Shown piece by piece: positions 23,933 to 34,841 of a stretch of 64,000 nt of DNA. Each line of letters starts with the position of its first letter. The stretch's first letter is position 1. The notes under the pieces were generated by a model that was not told the origin of the DNA, did not search any database, and saw only the letters and a list, made by a program, of their open reading frames with translations. The translations under genes were made by a program, and so were the position numbers. Source of the DNA: Hordeum vulgare subsp. vulgare (lineage: Eukaryota; Streptophyta; Magnoliopsida; Poales; Poaceae); the NCBI RefSeq assembly GCF_904849725.1, contig NC_058523.1, positions 170,916,689-170,980,688 on the forward strand, in the 5' to 3' direction.

Positions 23933-26430
23933 TAAATTATCTTGTTCCTAGGTGGCATGTTAGCTCTACAAGTGTCATTTGCTTGCATTTTAGGAGTAAA
24001 GATGATGTTGGATAATTTTGCAATCTACCAATGGGAATTGTTTCCAAATACTTCTTGTCCTTTGACAATTGGTATTCCCTTCATGTGGTAGAAATTGCTA
24101 ATCTTCTTTACATTGGATCTTATGTATCGTTTGTCTTCCTTGCCTCTTGTGGATTGGTTTGAACATGTCTTGTGTTTCTACAGATATAGAGAAAGTGATG
24201 ATACCATCTTGTGCATTTTGTATTCAAATGGAAACTCTATATAATGCACATCCCTTGGGGGAGCTATCCTATTTTTTTGGAACACACTCTTTATACGTCT
24301 ATCATAAAATCTTTTGATCCCCATCAAGTGTGTGTTGATGGGAGGCAAGTCTTGCTCTTTATGATGCTTTGTGCCATCATGAAAATTTTTAGAGGGTTTG
24401 GTTTGTTTGGAACCTAGCTCTTTTGGAAACTAGATACCTCGTGTTTGTTTTCCTTTAATTGGTATCTTGTTTCCTTTTGTCTGGCATGTGTCAATGGATA
24501 TCATTCTTTGATGTATCTTTTAATTGGTATCCTTCAAGTGATAATTATTCGTTTTGTATTTTATTTTTACTTGATACCTTCTTTTTTGGTGTCTTATCAA
24601 CTACGTGTTGATTTGATTTTTGAATGCCTTGAGCATCCATATTTACCATATACATATAATTTCTTTGGCATGCGTTCTTTCCTTGACCAGATATATAGGG
24701 GAAACTCCACCTTGTCATAAATTGGCTAAAGTGTGCATGAAATTCAATTTCATATCTATATGCACATATTTATGTGGAGTTTATCCTATGTATTGTTGGC
24801 TTTCTAACTCCTTGGTCCCAATGAGTTTGGGCACCATTTTGTTTGTTTTGTTGTTCTAGGAACAATTGGAGAGGCATTGGATGCTCGGATCACCTACAAG
24901 GAAGGTGTTAGCACCATGTGCTTATTGGATCCAAGCTAGGATGATCAACGAACAACTATCTACTACATCAATCCAGTGCTATCTCGGTAACAAGTATCTA
25001 CTTTATGCATACATTTCTTGCATTCAACCTTTCGTAGGTTGCATCATGGTATGAATTTCTTGATTCGTTCTTGTGGTACTTGTTTCCTTCCTCAAAGCAT
25101 CTGAACGATGATGTCTTATTGCTAGTTGGGATGTCTTTGATGTTCATAAGTTGGAAGTTCATATTGTACAATAAGAAAATATTAGGCCATGTGCTATGCT
25201 TTCAAGCGAAGAACTTATTGGTATATTTATGACTTCCTTTTGGATAACTTGTTTGTTACTTCTTGTAACCATTCTGTGCGTACATATTTCTTTGTGGATA
25301 TATATCATCATGATTTTCTTCTACCTAGAATCTTTTACACATGAGAGAAGTTACATCTCTAGTTGATATCCTCTTTTCTTTCACGTCCACCGTTGCATTT
25401 CCTTTTTCATTTTTTGGTGGCTTCATGAAAGGATTTTTCTTGAGTGCAGATCTTTTATCCTTGCATCTTGATGCACTCATTGGTGGTAAAGATTATTTTT
25501 CCTCATACCTATCTTGACAAGGGTGTTGACATTTAGGTTGGTATCCCTTCTCTTGACAAGGTTATTATTTCGTTTCTTCACCATGGGTTGTCATAAGCGT
25601 TGGTTCTCAATTTGTTTATTAGTAAGCTTGTGAACCTATTTGCTAGTAGTGTGTGTGGGGGAAGGATATGTCTTGCACTTTGTTCTTATTTCTTCAAGAC
25701 TATATTGATGAGTAATGCTCATCCTCACCTTAGTCTTCTCAAGTGCCTTGCCATGACCCAGACACATCATTTTGGTTGAGCCTACTCTTAAGTTGCCTCT
25801 TTTACATGTTGCTCAACCATATGTTTTGTGCAGGTGATATACTTATTGTATCATCTATTTTCTTGCACTTGTTTCGTGCTTTTATTAATTTTGGGGGAGC
25901 AAAGATCCTATTTTGTGCACTTGTATCAAATACAAAAAAAAATCTTATTAGTGCACAAATCATGGGGAGCTTCCCTAGTTTTGATAAAACACACTATTGT
26001 CGTTATCATAATATCTTTTATTCATGTGGTTCGAAGGACCATATGATTGCTTGCTCCTATTGGTATCTTTTGATTGTGTGCTTCTCTCGTTTGTATGTCT
26101 TTGTGACATACGATCCATCTTGCAATCTTTGGGTCCTCGATATAGTTCGTTTTCCTCCAACATTTATCATTGTATTTGTGTATTTCTTTGCACTATTGTT
26201 GAGAAGTACACACTTTTTGGAGGACCACCTACTATATTGGCTTTCTAAACTTTTTGTCCATTTTGGCAATCGATGCCAATGGGGGGAGAAGTTTAGATAG
26301 TTTAATTTGGTGATGCATAGAGGGTTTTGCTTTTATTGCTTAAGCATTTACATCTTGTACGCATGCATTATAGCTTTGTATGTGTGCGCTTGGTTATGCC
26401 TATTTCCTTATATAAACTCTCTTGTACTTA

Positions 26431-26505
26431 TTGTCACCAATTACCAAAATGGGGGAGATTTTTAGAGCATATTTCTCCATATGTGGTTTTGGTAATTGAT
26501 GACAA
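26431..26505 (+). other. Inverted repeat around the polypurine tract of element A
   Basis: The left arm TTGTCACCAATTACCAAAA (26431-26449) pairs with the right arm TTTTGGTAATTGATGACAA (26487-26505) at 18 of 19 positions. The polypurine tract TGGGGGAGAT (26450-26459) and the first bases of the 3' LTR lie in the loop. Confidence 0.8.
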
Positions 26506-27556
26506 TCCCTATGGACTAATGGTTGCCTTAAGTTATATTCAAAGGATTTGTCCATGGGCACTTCTTGAAGTCCACCTGTTGGTGTCAAGGAGTTTATATG
26601 ATGACCAAGGTGGTATTCAAGGTATTATCCAAAGATTGGTCATAAAGACACAAGCTTTATCAAGACTAAGCAAAGAGTAAATCAAGATGATCAACACAAA
26701 AAGTGTACAAGATGTACCGAGAGGGATCAAGTGATCCCATGGTATGGTAAGCATTGTCCATAACGCTTTTGTGTACTAAGCCATGGTCCTTGTGAGAGTT
26801 CTATGTGGGGTTTGGTGTGTCTCCATGGGTTCGCGTCAAGAGGAAGATATAATTCAACTTATCAAGGATGACATCAAGTGGTGATCATCATCAAAATTGC
26901 AGTGTGCAAGTTCGAGTGGAGCATCACGAATATATCATGCTTGAAGCTTGTCGTCCATTGTGGTGGCAATGGACTTGTGAAGATGTGCTAAAGAGTGTCT
27001 CACCCATAGTGAGTACGGGGGAGCAATCAACTAGTCTTCGTCAAACCAAGGCAATCAAGAAAGGTGGTCCATCTTGAGGAATCCAAGATCATCATCATCT
27101 ATCTCAAGAGGACTAGGTGCAAGGTATAGGTTTGCCCTTGATAGGTTTTCTATTTTAGGATAGATTGTCGTACTGTCAAGGGGGGCTCTCAAGTGAGTAG
27201 CTTGATCGTATCATTCATTTAGAGCTCAAACCATTTGCATCCTTGCACCATATTTCTTGGTTCTTATTTGGTGTTTCTCTTTGTGAGTTTTAGAGCTTAT
27301 GGTCATCTTCATGACAAGCTCGAGTTCATCGAAAATGGAGTCCATATGCATCTTGTATGATGTTTTCGATATTGGAAGTTTTTGCCGGTTCTTCATTCAT
27401 AGAGGTCTCACTTCTCTATATCATTGGCATTTTCTAAATGCATGTTCTTAATATTTTATGTCGCTGTTGGATAGCTCTTGTCGTTGTAAATTCAATAAGC
27501 TTTAGTTTGCTCGATTCGGAGTTCGTATGCGACAGTTAGAGCAGTTTCAGTATCCA

Positions 27557-27897
27557 GCGGTAGTGCCGCTCCTAGAGTGCTAGTACCGCTCCTGGAGTTG
27601 TAGTACCACCCCAGGAGCGGTAGTAATCTTTTTACTACCTCTCCCGAGCGGTAGTACCACTTCCGGAGCGGTAGTACCGCTCTAGGAGCGATAGTAACTT
27701 TTTACTACCGCTCCCTAGCAGTAGTACCGCTCTAGGAGCGGTAGTAACTTTTTACTACCGCTCCCTAGCGGTAGTACCGCTCTATGAGCGGTAGTACCGC
27801 TCCGTCGGACCTTATTTGCGCATCCTTTTTGCTCACAGCATGGTTGGTGAACCTACCGAGCGGTAGTACCGCTCCCATGACCGGTAGTACCGCTCCG
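27557..27897. repeat. Palindrome array in the A 3' LTR, with an extra unit
   Basis: Same composition as 1077-1367. The unit with CTTTTTACTACCGCTCCCTAG occurs twice here (about 27687-27735 and 27736-27784) and once in the 5' LTR (about 1206-1255). Confidence 0.8.
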
Positions 27898-27936
27898 TGC
27901 GGGCTGTGGAGCATAACAGTTGGATGTTTCCCCACC

Positions 27937-27944
27937 TATAAAAG
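27937..27944 (+). promoter_or_regulatory. TATA box of the A 3' LTR
   Basis: TATAAAAG in the same context as 1406-1413. Confidence 0.6.
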
Positions 27945-28035
27945 GGGATCTTCTTCCCCATTGAACCTTATCTCTTTAGCTCGTGTTCTTCCTCCATTGT
28001 TGACCTTCTTCGAGCTTGCTAACTCTCAATCCCTC

Positions 28036-29435
28036 TGAAAGTTCGTTATATCGACTAGAAGGGGGGTGAATAGGAGATTTTTAGAATTTCATCGATGAGG
28101 AAATTCCTTTGGAGGATATTCCTCACTGATGAATAACATGCAGCGGAAACAACACATGATCAGGGGTGCAAAGTATCACTACGACAGTTTTCAAGATGAG
28201 GAATATGAAAAACAGTTTGCACAGTACGCACGCATAGAGTAAGTAGGTGAGGATTAACTTGCGTGAAGAATTTGAGGTTGAGGAAATTCAGAGAAAGTCT
28301 TGAGAAAATTCTTCAAACAGTGAAGAAAATCTTCAACATACAATATTTAGGAATTGGAAGAGCTGAAGAAATAGAACCCGTATCACAGTGAAGACAGTGG
28401 TTGATGACCCAGTTCCAACTGTTGTGACAGTTGTATGTCTGGTTTGGAGCGGCTTGGTATTGAAACCAAAGGACACACAGTCCCTACCATATTCTCCTTG
28501 AGCTAAGGACACACAGTCCTCGCCCAACACTCGTGGTAAGTCTTCAGGGCAGGCTTCCAAACCCTCACAAACTCGGTCACCCGATGATCCACAATTCACT
28601 CGTGGATGCTCTAGACCATGACGCCTAACCGTCTCGAGGATGCACAGTCCTCAAAGGTAAATGGCTTCAGTTCCACACAGGAACAAATTCTTCAATGATG
28701 CTCAATCACTTGGTTTTGGGTTTGTGGTTTGGTGTTTGGGGTATTTCCTCACTGATGATTTACTCTCGAAGACTCTGAGGAATTTGGGTTGCTCTTAATG
28801 ACAAGTGTCAGTTTCTCACGGAGCAGCCAACCAGCTAATGGTTGTAGGGGCGGCTATTTATAGCCTGGGAGCATCCCGACATGATTTGACATTAATGCCC
28901 TTAAATAATATGACCGTTGGTGTGGATAAGATCGGTGATGTGGCACGAATCGCGACACCAGTCGGGACCCTCAACTGTGAGAGTTCTCATGTCTCTCTTA
29001 TTCCTCACTTGAGGCTTTTGGTAGGATTAGGCTTGGGTTGAGCATCATGAGGAAATTCATTCTGTAGTGTTACCTCAACCCCCTTTAACAGTACGGTGTT
29101 CCTATGACTCAAGAGTGAAGAAAATGAAACAAAAATAATAAATCTTCACGCTTTAAAGTCTTCGGATCGTTTTTCTTCATGACACACCGAATTCCTCATC
29201 TTCAATGTCTTCATGAGGAATATCAATTTCATCGCAATTTCTTCGCGATCAAAGTCTTCAACAGAAGACCAATTTCTTCAGCCGAAGATATACATTTTCA
29301 GGGGTCGTTATTCATCGTATATTTCAAACTCCTCAGCGGCTTATAGATCCTGTGTACACTCATGAACACATTCGATACTTAAGCTATAAGTCTTCAAACC
29401 ACCAAAATCACTAAGGGGCACTAGATGCACTTATA
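28036..29435 (-). repeat. 3' LTR of E3
   Basis: 1.4 kb. On the minus strand it starts TATAAGTGCATCTAG after the polypurine tract (probably TG mutated to TA) and ends GAACTTTCA. Nothing coding. It is rich in GAGGAA and TCTTCA words. Confidence 0.75.
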
Positions 29436-29456
29436 ATCTCCCCCTTTTTGGTGGTT
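29397..29456 (-). other. Inverted repeat around the polypurine tract of E3
   Basis: AACCACCAAAA (29397-29407) and TTTTGGTGGTT (29446-29456) pair perfectly over 11 bases. The loop holds the tract AAAAAGGGGGAGAT (minus strand) and the LTR start. This repeats the arrangement of element A with different stem sequence. Confidence 0.75.
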
Positions 29457-29897
29457 GATGACCATTAGGTTAAGTCTTCAACGGGGATAAAAATATGAAG
29501 TGTAAATACTCATTTGAGGAATTTTAAATCAAGATACAGAGAGACTCCCCCTGAAGATGTGCATATCTTGAGGATTTTGCTTTTCACAGCAAATGCACAT
29601 TGATGATTTATATCATGGAGATCTCCCCCTGAGTCTTGTAAATCATGCATACATATGACATATAATATGAAGAATTTGAGAATGCATGATGAGAAATGGT
29701 ATCTAACGAATTTCAGCATGCGTGCATTAATATTTTGAGGAATAAGCATGCGAAGAAAAACGTTCAAAAGCATCAAAGTACCATCGAGCTTAAGTTACAA
29801 CTCATTACATAAAACACTTCAGAAGAACCAAGAGATTGTAACTTAATAAAGTTCATAAGCCCCAAAATATATCCCGCGTGAAGACTAACTCTCAGAT

Positions 29898-29912
29898 TTC
29901 TCCCCCTTTGTC
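29898..29912 (-). other. Internal polypurine tract after the E3 second ORF
   Basis: ACAAAGGGGGAGAAA on the minus strand, preceded by TTCGTCACTTGATGAC, which can fold as an imperfect hairpin. It lies about 70 bases after the ORF stop at 29979. The 29457-29897 stretch holds nothing else that I recognise. Confidence 0.55.
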
Positions 29913-29978
29913 ATCAAGTGACGAAAAGGGACAAAACTGAGGACTAACGCCCGTGGAAGACTTTCACTTCTTGGCTGA

Positions 29979-30605
29979 TTAAGAAGACGTGTGAGGATTC
30001 TTGGCGACGGGATTCCTCCTTGGGCCAGTGGCACTGTCTTCTTGTTCTTCATCAGATTCTACAGTACGGAATGAAGAAAAGGAGTTGTCCTCAAGGTCTG
30101 GAACTGGAATTGGCTTGAATTTCTTCTTGGGAGGCCACGACCAGTCGAAGTCCTAAGTAAACTCCAATTCATCAAGTTCTTCTTGAGTCTTCAGATGAGC
30201 CAGAGTGGCCCAGGTGCGATAAAAAAACTCATGAAGATAGTAGTGACTTTTCTTCACTGCATTCTGGGTCTTGTTGAGGGTTTTCACAATGGCACTGAAT
30301 TGACGTTTTACCCACTTGCGATTCCGATCGACCTTCTGATGAAGACTGAGGAGTAGTTCTCGGTTAGTCAACACCATTGGGGCAACAGGGCTAGGCGGCT
30401 CTTGAGTTTCAGTGTCATCCCATGAAGAATATGCATCTGGTTCACGAAAGTGGCCATCAAGGGACCGACTTCCTTCATCAATGACAAATTTTCCTTTTCC
30501 TTTTCCTTCAACAGGCTCAAAAGTCCCTTCTGGTATTAGGGATTTGCAGATTAAACATGCAAACCCAGGATAAAACTTGTCGAGTATGAGAAGATCATGA
30601 ATTAT
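29979..30605 (-). pseudogene. E3 second ORF, C-terminal part
   Basis: A minus-strand frame runs from the truncation at about 30605 to a TAA at 29979-29981, about 208 residues, with one TAG at 30153-30155. It contains a YPGFACLICKSLIPEGTFEP segment, a GKGKGK run, and a helical stretch LLLSLHQKVDRNRKWVKRQ with coiled-coil character. An acidic tail follows (ESDEEQEDSATG). The N-terminal domain is missing. By position and layout it corresponds to the C-terminal part of the E6 second ORF, although residue identity is low. Confidence 0.55.
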
Positions 30606-32148
30606 CTACTACTTCCTCATGAGCTAAAACAGAGGCACACAAGAGGGAGTAATATTTGAAGGTTTAAAGATAGCACATGAGTAATATACTTTAGGAGTGG
30701 CGGTGAAATACTACATATAGGGAAGGTATGGTCTACTCTTGGGAAGGTTGAGGTTTCAGGGCATGGATGCAGAAGCAGTGTTACCGCTTAGTGCAAGGGT
30801 TGGCTAGCAAAGGCTTTTGAGAGCAGGAAAATAATGTTGACTTGGATGCAATACAACATAAAGTTTAACATAAATAATTGGCATAAAACATCAAGTTGTC
30901 TTCCTTGTCATCATATCAATTCAAGCATAAGAACATAAAGGTTTTGGCTAAGTCGCTACTAGAAAAACTCATGCTTGTTGTTATGACCAATGCTATGTTT
31001 GCCAAGATTAAATGAAGTTTTCAAAGCCATACCAGATATGTAAGATCAATACTCCCATAAGAATCAGCATATAAGATCGATTGCATGAAGAGAATACCAA
31101 GTGTAGCAAAGAAACCAATAGAATTCAGATTAATATTCCATCATAGACACTGCACGCTCATGGATACAAGACTCTCCACAAAGGAGTGATATACCTCAAT
31201 GCAAACACCTATTTCATAAGATAACTTCCCGAGACATGATACGACACTAAAGTTGAACATAAAAGGTAAAGGTTAAAAATAAATAAATATACTGGGCACT
31301 CACCCAATCTTGGAACAAGCTAAGGGAATGCCATTACCCATGAAGATTTGACTCTTCATCCTACTTGTTGTTCTTCAAGTCTACTATTATGCATCGAAGG
31401 GTTTTGTTTTCAGCTTCCAATATGGCCACCTGTACTTTAAGCACACGGAAGTCTTCACACAATTGGTTAGTGATTCCGTAAGCTTCGGATATAGTAGATG
31501 ACACTGGCAGAGCTCCCGGTGGAGGGACAGTTTTTGAAAGGTTCAGACAAAGATCATGTTGAGGGTTAATAAACCCCCACGAGGATGGGGTTATTGGAGC
31601 TGGATCCTCGTGATGAAGGATCTCCTTCTTGCTGGGTGGTGACCATCTTGACTTCCTCTCTCACGAAGCAATCCATCTCTGCTTGTCTTGCAGCTATCTC
31701 TTCATTAGTAGCCCATCTGGTGACCTTCCCTTGGTTGATATCTTGCTGGACACGGCGGAGATGACGACCCGTGTAGTCTTCCCCGCTTGAGTCGCAAGAA
31801 GACATCTCGAACAATGGATTCTTATCTTGGTAGCAAAAGATCGAAAGAGAAGACGCATGGAATCACAATATACAAAGCCGGGACGATCTAGGAAAATGTA
31901 TAGCAAAAATTTCTGCACCAAAAGGAAGGTAACAAGCCAAAGTAGGGTCGGAGACGGACTCCGGGTGGTCCAGGCGGCCTCCTGGCGCGGCCAGGAGGTA
32001 GCCCGCACCCACAGGCCGCCTGGAGCACCTGGAGTTCCTCTCCGGCTCCACTTAGGCTCGGAATTTTCCTAATCTTGCAAAAACACATAATTCGGGACTT
32101 TTATTGATGTTCGCGAAGTTTCCTTACCGTACTTCATACCTATTCGTA
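30606..32148 (-). other. E4 3' non-coding region
   Basis: 1.5 kb after the integrase stop. A short frame at 31566-31814 (FEMSSCDSSGEDYTGRHLR, then WATNEEIAARQAEM) follows a GC-rich, LTR-like stretch at 31960-32060. It could be the start of a small extra ORF but ends early. At about 30606-30820 lies a block shared with E2 and E5 (GCTAGCC, CACTAAGCGG, TGCATCC and CCTATATGTAGTATTT on the minus strand). Confidence 0.65.
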
Positions 32149-33386
32149 TTAGGCTTCTTCCGGTGTCTGATATAGTGTTGTAACATGTTCTTCATGAGTG
32201 GCTACCTGTATCACATCCACCTCTACATTGATGGGGTCTCCACCCATGTAATTCTCGAGTCTTTGCCCATTCACAACATGTGGTTTTGTGCCTTCAAAAT
32301 TATTAATATTGATTGCACCGGAGCGGTTGACTTCTTTGATATGGTACGGCCCTTCCCACTTGGAAAGTAATTTACATGGAGAAAACCTGAAACGAGATCT
32401 ATACAACAAAACTTTATCACCAACACTAAATTCACGTTTCAAAATTCTCTTGTCATGCCACTTCTTTACCTTTTCTTTGATTATTTTGCGCTCTCGTAAG
32501 CTTCCCTTCTCCACTCATCTAGAGAAGTCAAGTTCATGAGACACTTTTCACCAGCAAGTTTTGGGTCAGCATTAAGCTCTCTAACAGCCCAGAAAGCTTT
32601 GTGCTCTAACTCTAGAGCTAGATGGCATGCCTTGCCATAGACCATCTTATACGGAGACATCCCCATGGGATTTTTGTAAGCAGTTCTATACTCCCACAAG
32701 GCATCTCCTAGCTTATTGGAACAGTCCTTTCTAGAACTGTTCACTATCTTTTGCAAGATCAACTTGATCTCTCTATTTGTGAGCTCAACTTGCCCACTTG
32801 TTTGGGTGGTAAGGTGAAGCAATTCTATGATTAACATCATATTTGGCTAGGGCTTTTCTAAAAGCACCGTGTGTAAAATGTGATCCTCCGTCGGTCATGA
32901 GGTACCTAGGTACACCAAACCTAGGGAAGATTACATCCTTGAGCATTTCCAAAGATGTCTTGTGATCAGCACTTTCAGGAGTATTGCTTCAACCCACTTG
33001 GTCACATAATCAACAACTACTAAGATGTGAGTGTACTTGTGTGAAGGAGGGAAAGGACCCATAAAAACAAAACCCCAACAATCAGAAGGCTCAATGACTA
33101 GAGAATAATTCATAGGCATCTCATTTCTCCTACTAATATTACTAACTCTCTGGAACTTATCACAAGATAAAACATAATTTCTAGCATCTTTAAAGAGAGT
33201 AGGCCAATAAAAACCTGACTGGAGAACCTTGTGTGCGGTCCTCTCACCGGCATGATGTCCTCCATAAGGACTGCTATGACATTGTCTCAAGATATCCTTG
33301 TGCTCATGCTCCGGTATGCATCTCCTCACAATTTCATCCGCAACTTCTCTAAAAAGATGTTCTTCATCCCAAAAGTAATACCTCAA
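32149..33386 (-). pseudogene. E4 integrase region
   Basis: A zinc-binding segment is present (CHSSPYGGHHAGERT, then LSCDKFQRV) with phenylalanine in place of the last cysteine. The core follows, but its first catalytic aspartate is replaced (CWGFVFMGPF, normally with D before FMGPF). The second aspartate (TDGGSHF, near 32890) lies in a shifted frame. The glutamate is in SGQVELTNREIK. Frameshifts lie near 32985, 32800 and 32510. The C-terminal part (FSVGDKVLLYRSR, SKWEGPYHI) is the usual Gypsy integrase tail, ending at 32149. It cannot be active. Confidence 0.88.
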
Positions 33387-33470
33387 GTCGTGGAAGAGCT
33401 TCTTCCTCTGCTGGAATGTTAAACCCGGAGGCCAAAAAATTGCAACAATAAAGTTAGCGTAATCTACATA

Positions 33471-34838
33471 TTATGGATGTGAATTAGTTTGCACCTGCAA
33501 AACAGCTAATTGTTCCTCGGGAAAACTATCATTGACCAGAATAGGATCATGTGGTATGTCCTTCATCCTAGAAAGGTTGTCTGCTACAGGGTTGTGTGCT
33601 CCCTTCCTATCAACAATCTGCAAATCAAATTCTTGAAGAAGAAGGACCCATTTGATAAGCCTTGGTTTGGCATCCTTCTTTTCCATAAGATACTTAATAG
33701 CAACATGATCAGTATGAATGATAGAATCAACAATGTAAGGCCTAAACTTATCACAAGCAAACACTACCGCTAAAAATTCTTTCTCAGTAGTAGCGTAATT
33801 CTTTTGAGCACGATCAAGGGTTTTCCTAGCATAATGTATAACATTCAATTTCTTATCAACCCTTTGTCCTAACACAGCTCCAACAGCAAAATCACTAGCA
33901 TCACACATGTTTTCAAAAGGCAAATTCCAATCAGGTGGTTGGACTATAGGGGCGGTTATCAAGCCTTTCTTAAGAACTTCGAAGGCTTCCTTAAAATCTT
34001 CATCAAACACAAAAGGAATATCCTTCTGGAGAAGATTAGTGAGGGGTTTCGAAGTGTTAGAAAAGTCTTTAATAAATCTTCTATAGACACCAACATGACT
34101 TAGGAAACTACGAATACCTGTGATGTCCTTTGCATAAGGCATCCTCTCGATTGCTTCGACTTTTGCCATGTCCACCTCGATTCCCTTTTCAGAAATCTTG
34201 TGGCCAAGAACAATTCCCTCATTGACCATGACATGGCACTTCTCCCAGTTGAGTACCAAGTTCGTCTCCTCACATCTCTGCAAAACTTTATTAAGGTTGT
34301 GGAGACAATGGTCAAAATAGGTTCCATAGACGGAGAAATCGTCCATGAAGACCTGCACAATTTCCTCACAAAAACCATGAAAGATAGCAGACATACACCT
34401 TTGAAAAGTAGCAGGAGCATTGCATAAACCAAAATGCATACGTCTATAAGCATAAGTACCAAAGGGACAAGTAAAAGTGGTATTCTCTTGATCAGCAGTG
34501 TTAACATGAATTTGAGAGAAACCAGAGTACCCATCAAGATAGCAAAAGCGAGTATTTTCCGATAACCTTTCAAGCATTTGGTCGATGAACGACAACGGGT
34601 AGTGGTCCTTCCTGGTTTCCTTGTTCAGCTTCGTGTAATCAATACACATTCTATATCCAATAATAATTCTTTGAGGTATTAGTTCATTCTTATCATTAGG
34701 AACCACAGTCGTACCTCCTTTCTTGGGAACACAATGTACCGGACTAACCCACTTACTATCAGCTATAGGGTAGATAATACCTGCGGCTAGAAGCTTGAGG
34801 ATTTTGGTCCTCACCACATCCTTCATCTTCGGGTTCAA
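33471..34838 (-). pseudogene. E4 reverse transcriptase and RNase H region
   Basis: One open minus-strand frame of about 455 residues, in phase with the protease part across a TGA at 34842-34844 and with integrase across a TAA at 33471. RT motifs in order: [63 protein letters not shown], catalytic [10 protein letters not shown] and LVLNWEKCH. RNase H follows with [27 protein letters not shown] and [12 protein letters not shown]. It ends [11 protein letters not shown]. All catalytic acidic residues are visible. The 34838 start is simply the codon after the stop. Confidence 0.93.
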
Positions 34839-34841
34839 CTG

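Larger units (their letters stand above)
23279..26449 (+). other. Element A 3' non-coding region
   Basis: 3.2 kb of T-rich sequence where pol would be expected, with no polymerase or credible gene in any frame. The longest open stretch (25743-26300) has no recognisable domain. The region contains several GGGGGAG tracts (23650, 23856, 24258, 25890 and 26281 vicinity), four copies of TTGGTATC, and the diverged duplication listed separately. Confidence 0.75.
26460..28035 (+). repeat. 3' LTR of element A, truncated
   Basis: Its start is placed by the polypurine tract; the first bases read TTTT rather than TG, a likely end mutation. It follows the 5' LTR through the palindrome array and TATA box. 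It stops abruptly at 28036, where E3 begins. The remaining LTR end of about 0.9 kb is absent from the window. Confidence 0.85.
28036..30605 (-). mobile_element. E3: 5'-truncated Copia-like element with a second ORF
   Basis: On the minus strand it holds the C-terminal part of a second ORF, a short 3' region, the polypurine tract and a full 3' LTR. Its upstream part is lost at about 30605, where the sequence changes to the 3' non-coding region of E4. The outer end TGAAAG (28036) lies directly against element A. The polypurine tract with flanking inverted repeat and the second ORF link it to the E6 type. Confidence 0.75.

Noticed and set aside
25743..26300. 185-codon open frame in the A 3' region
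   Set aside because: It is T-rich with low-complexity hydrophobic translation, has no recognisable domain and sits in non-coding element sequence. It is most likely chance.
28036..29435. Possible host gene exons between A and the E3 second ORF
   Set aside because: The stretch is bounded by a polypurine tract and LTR ends and has no coding pattern. It is the E3 LTR.
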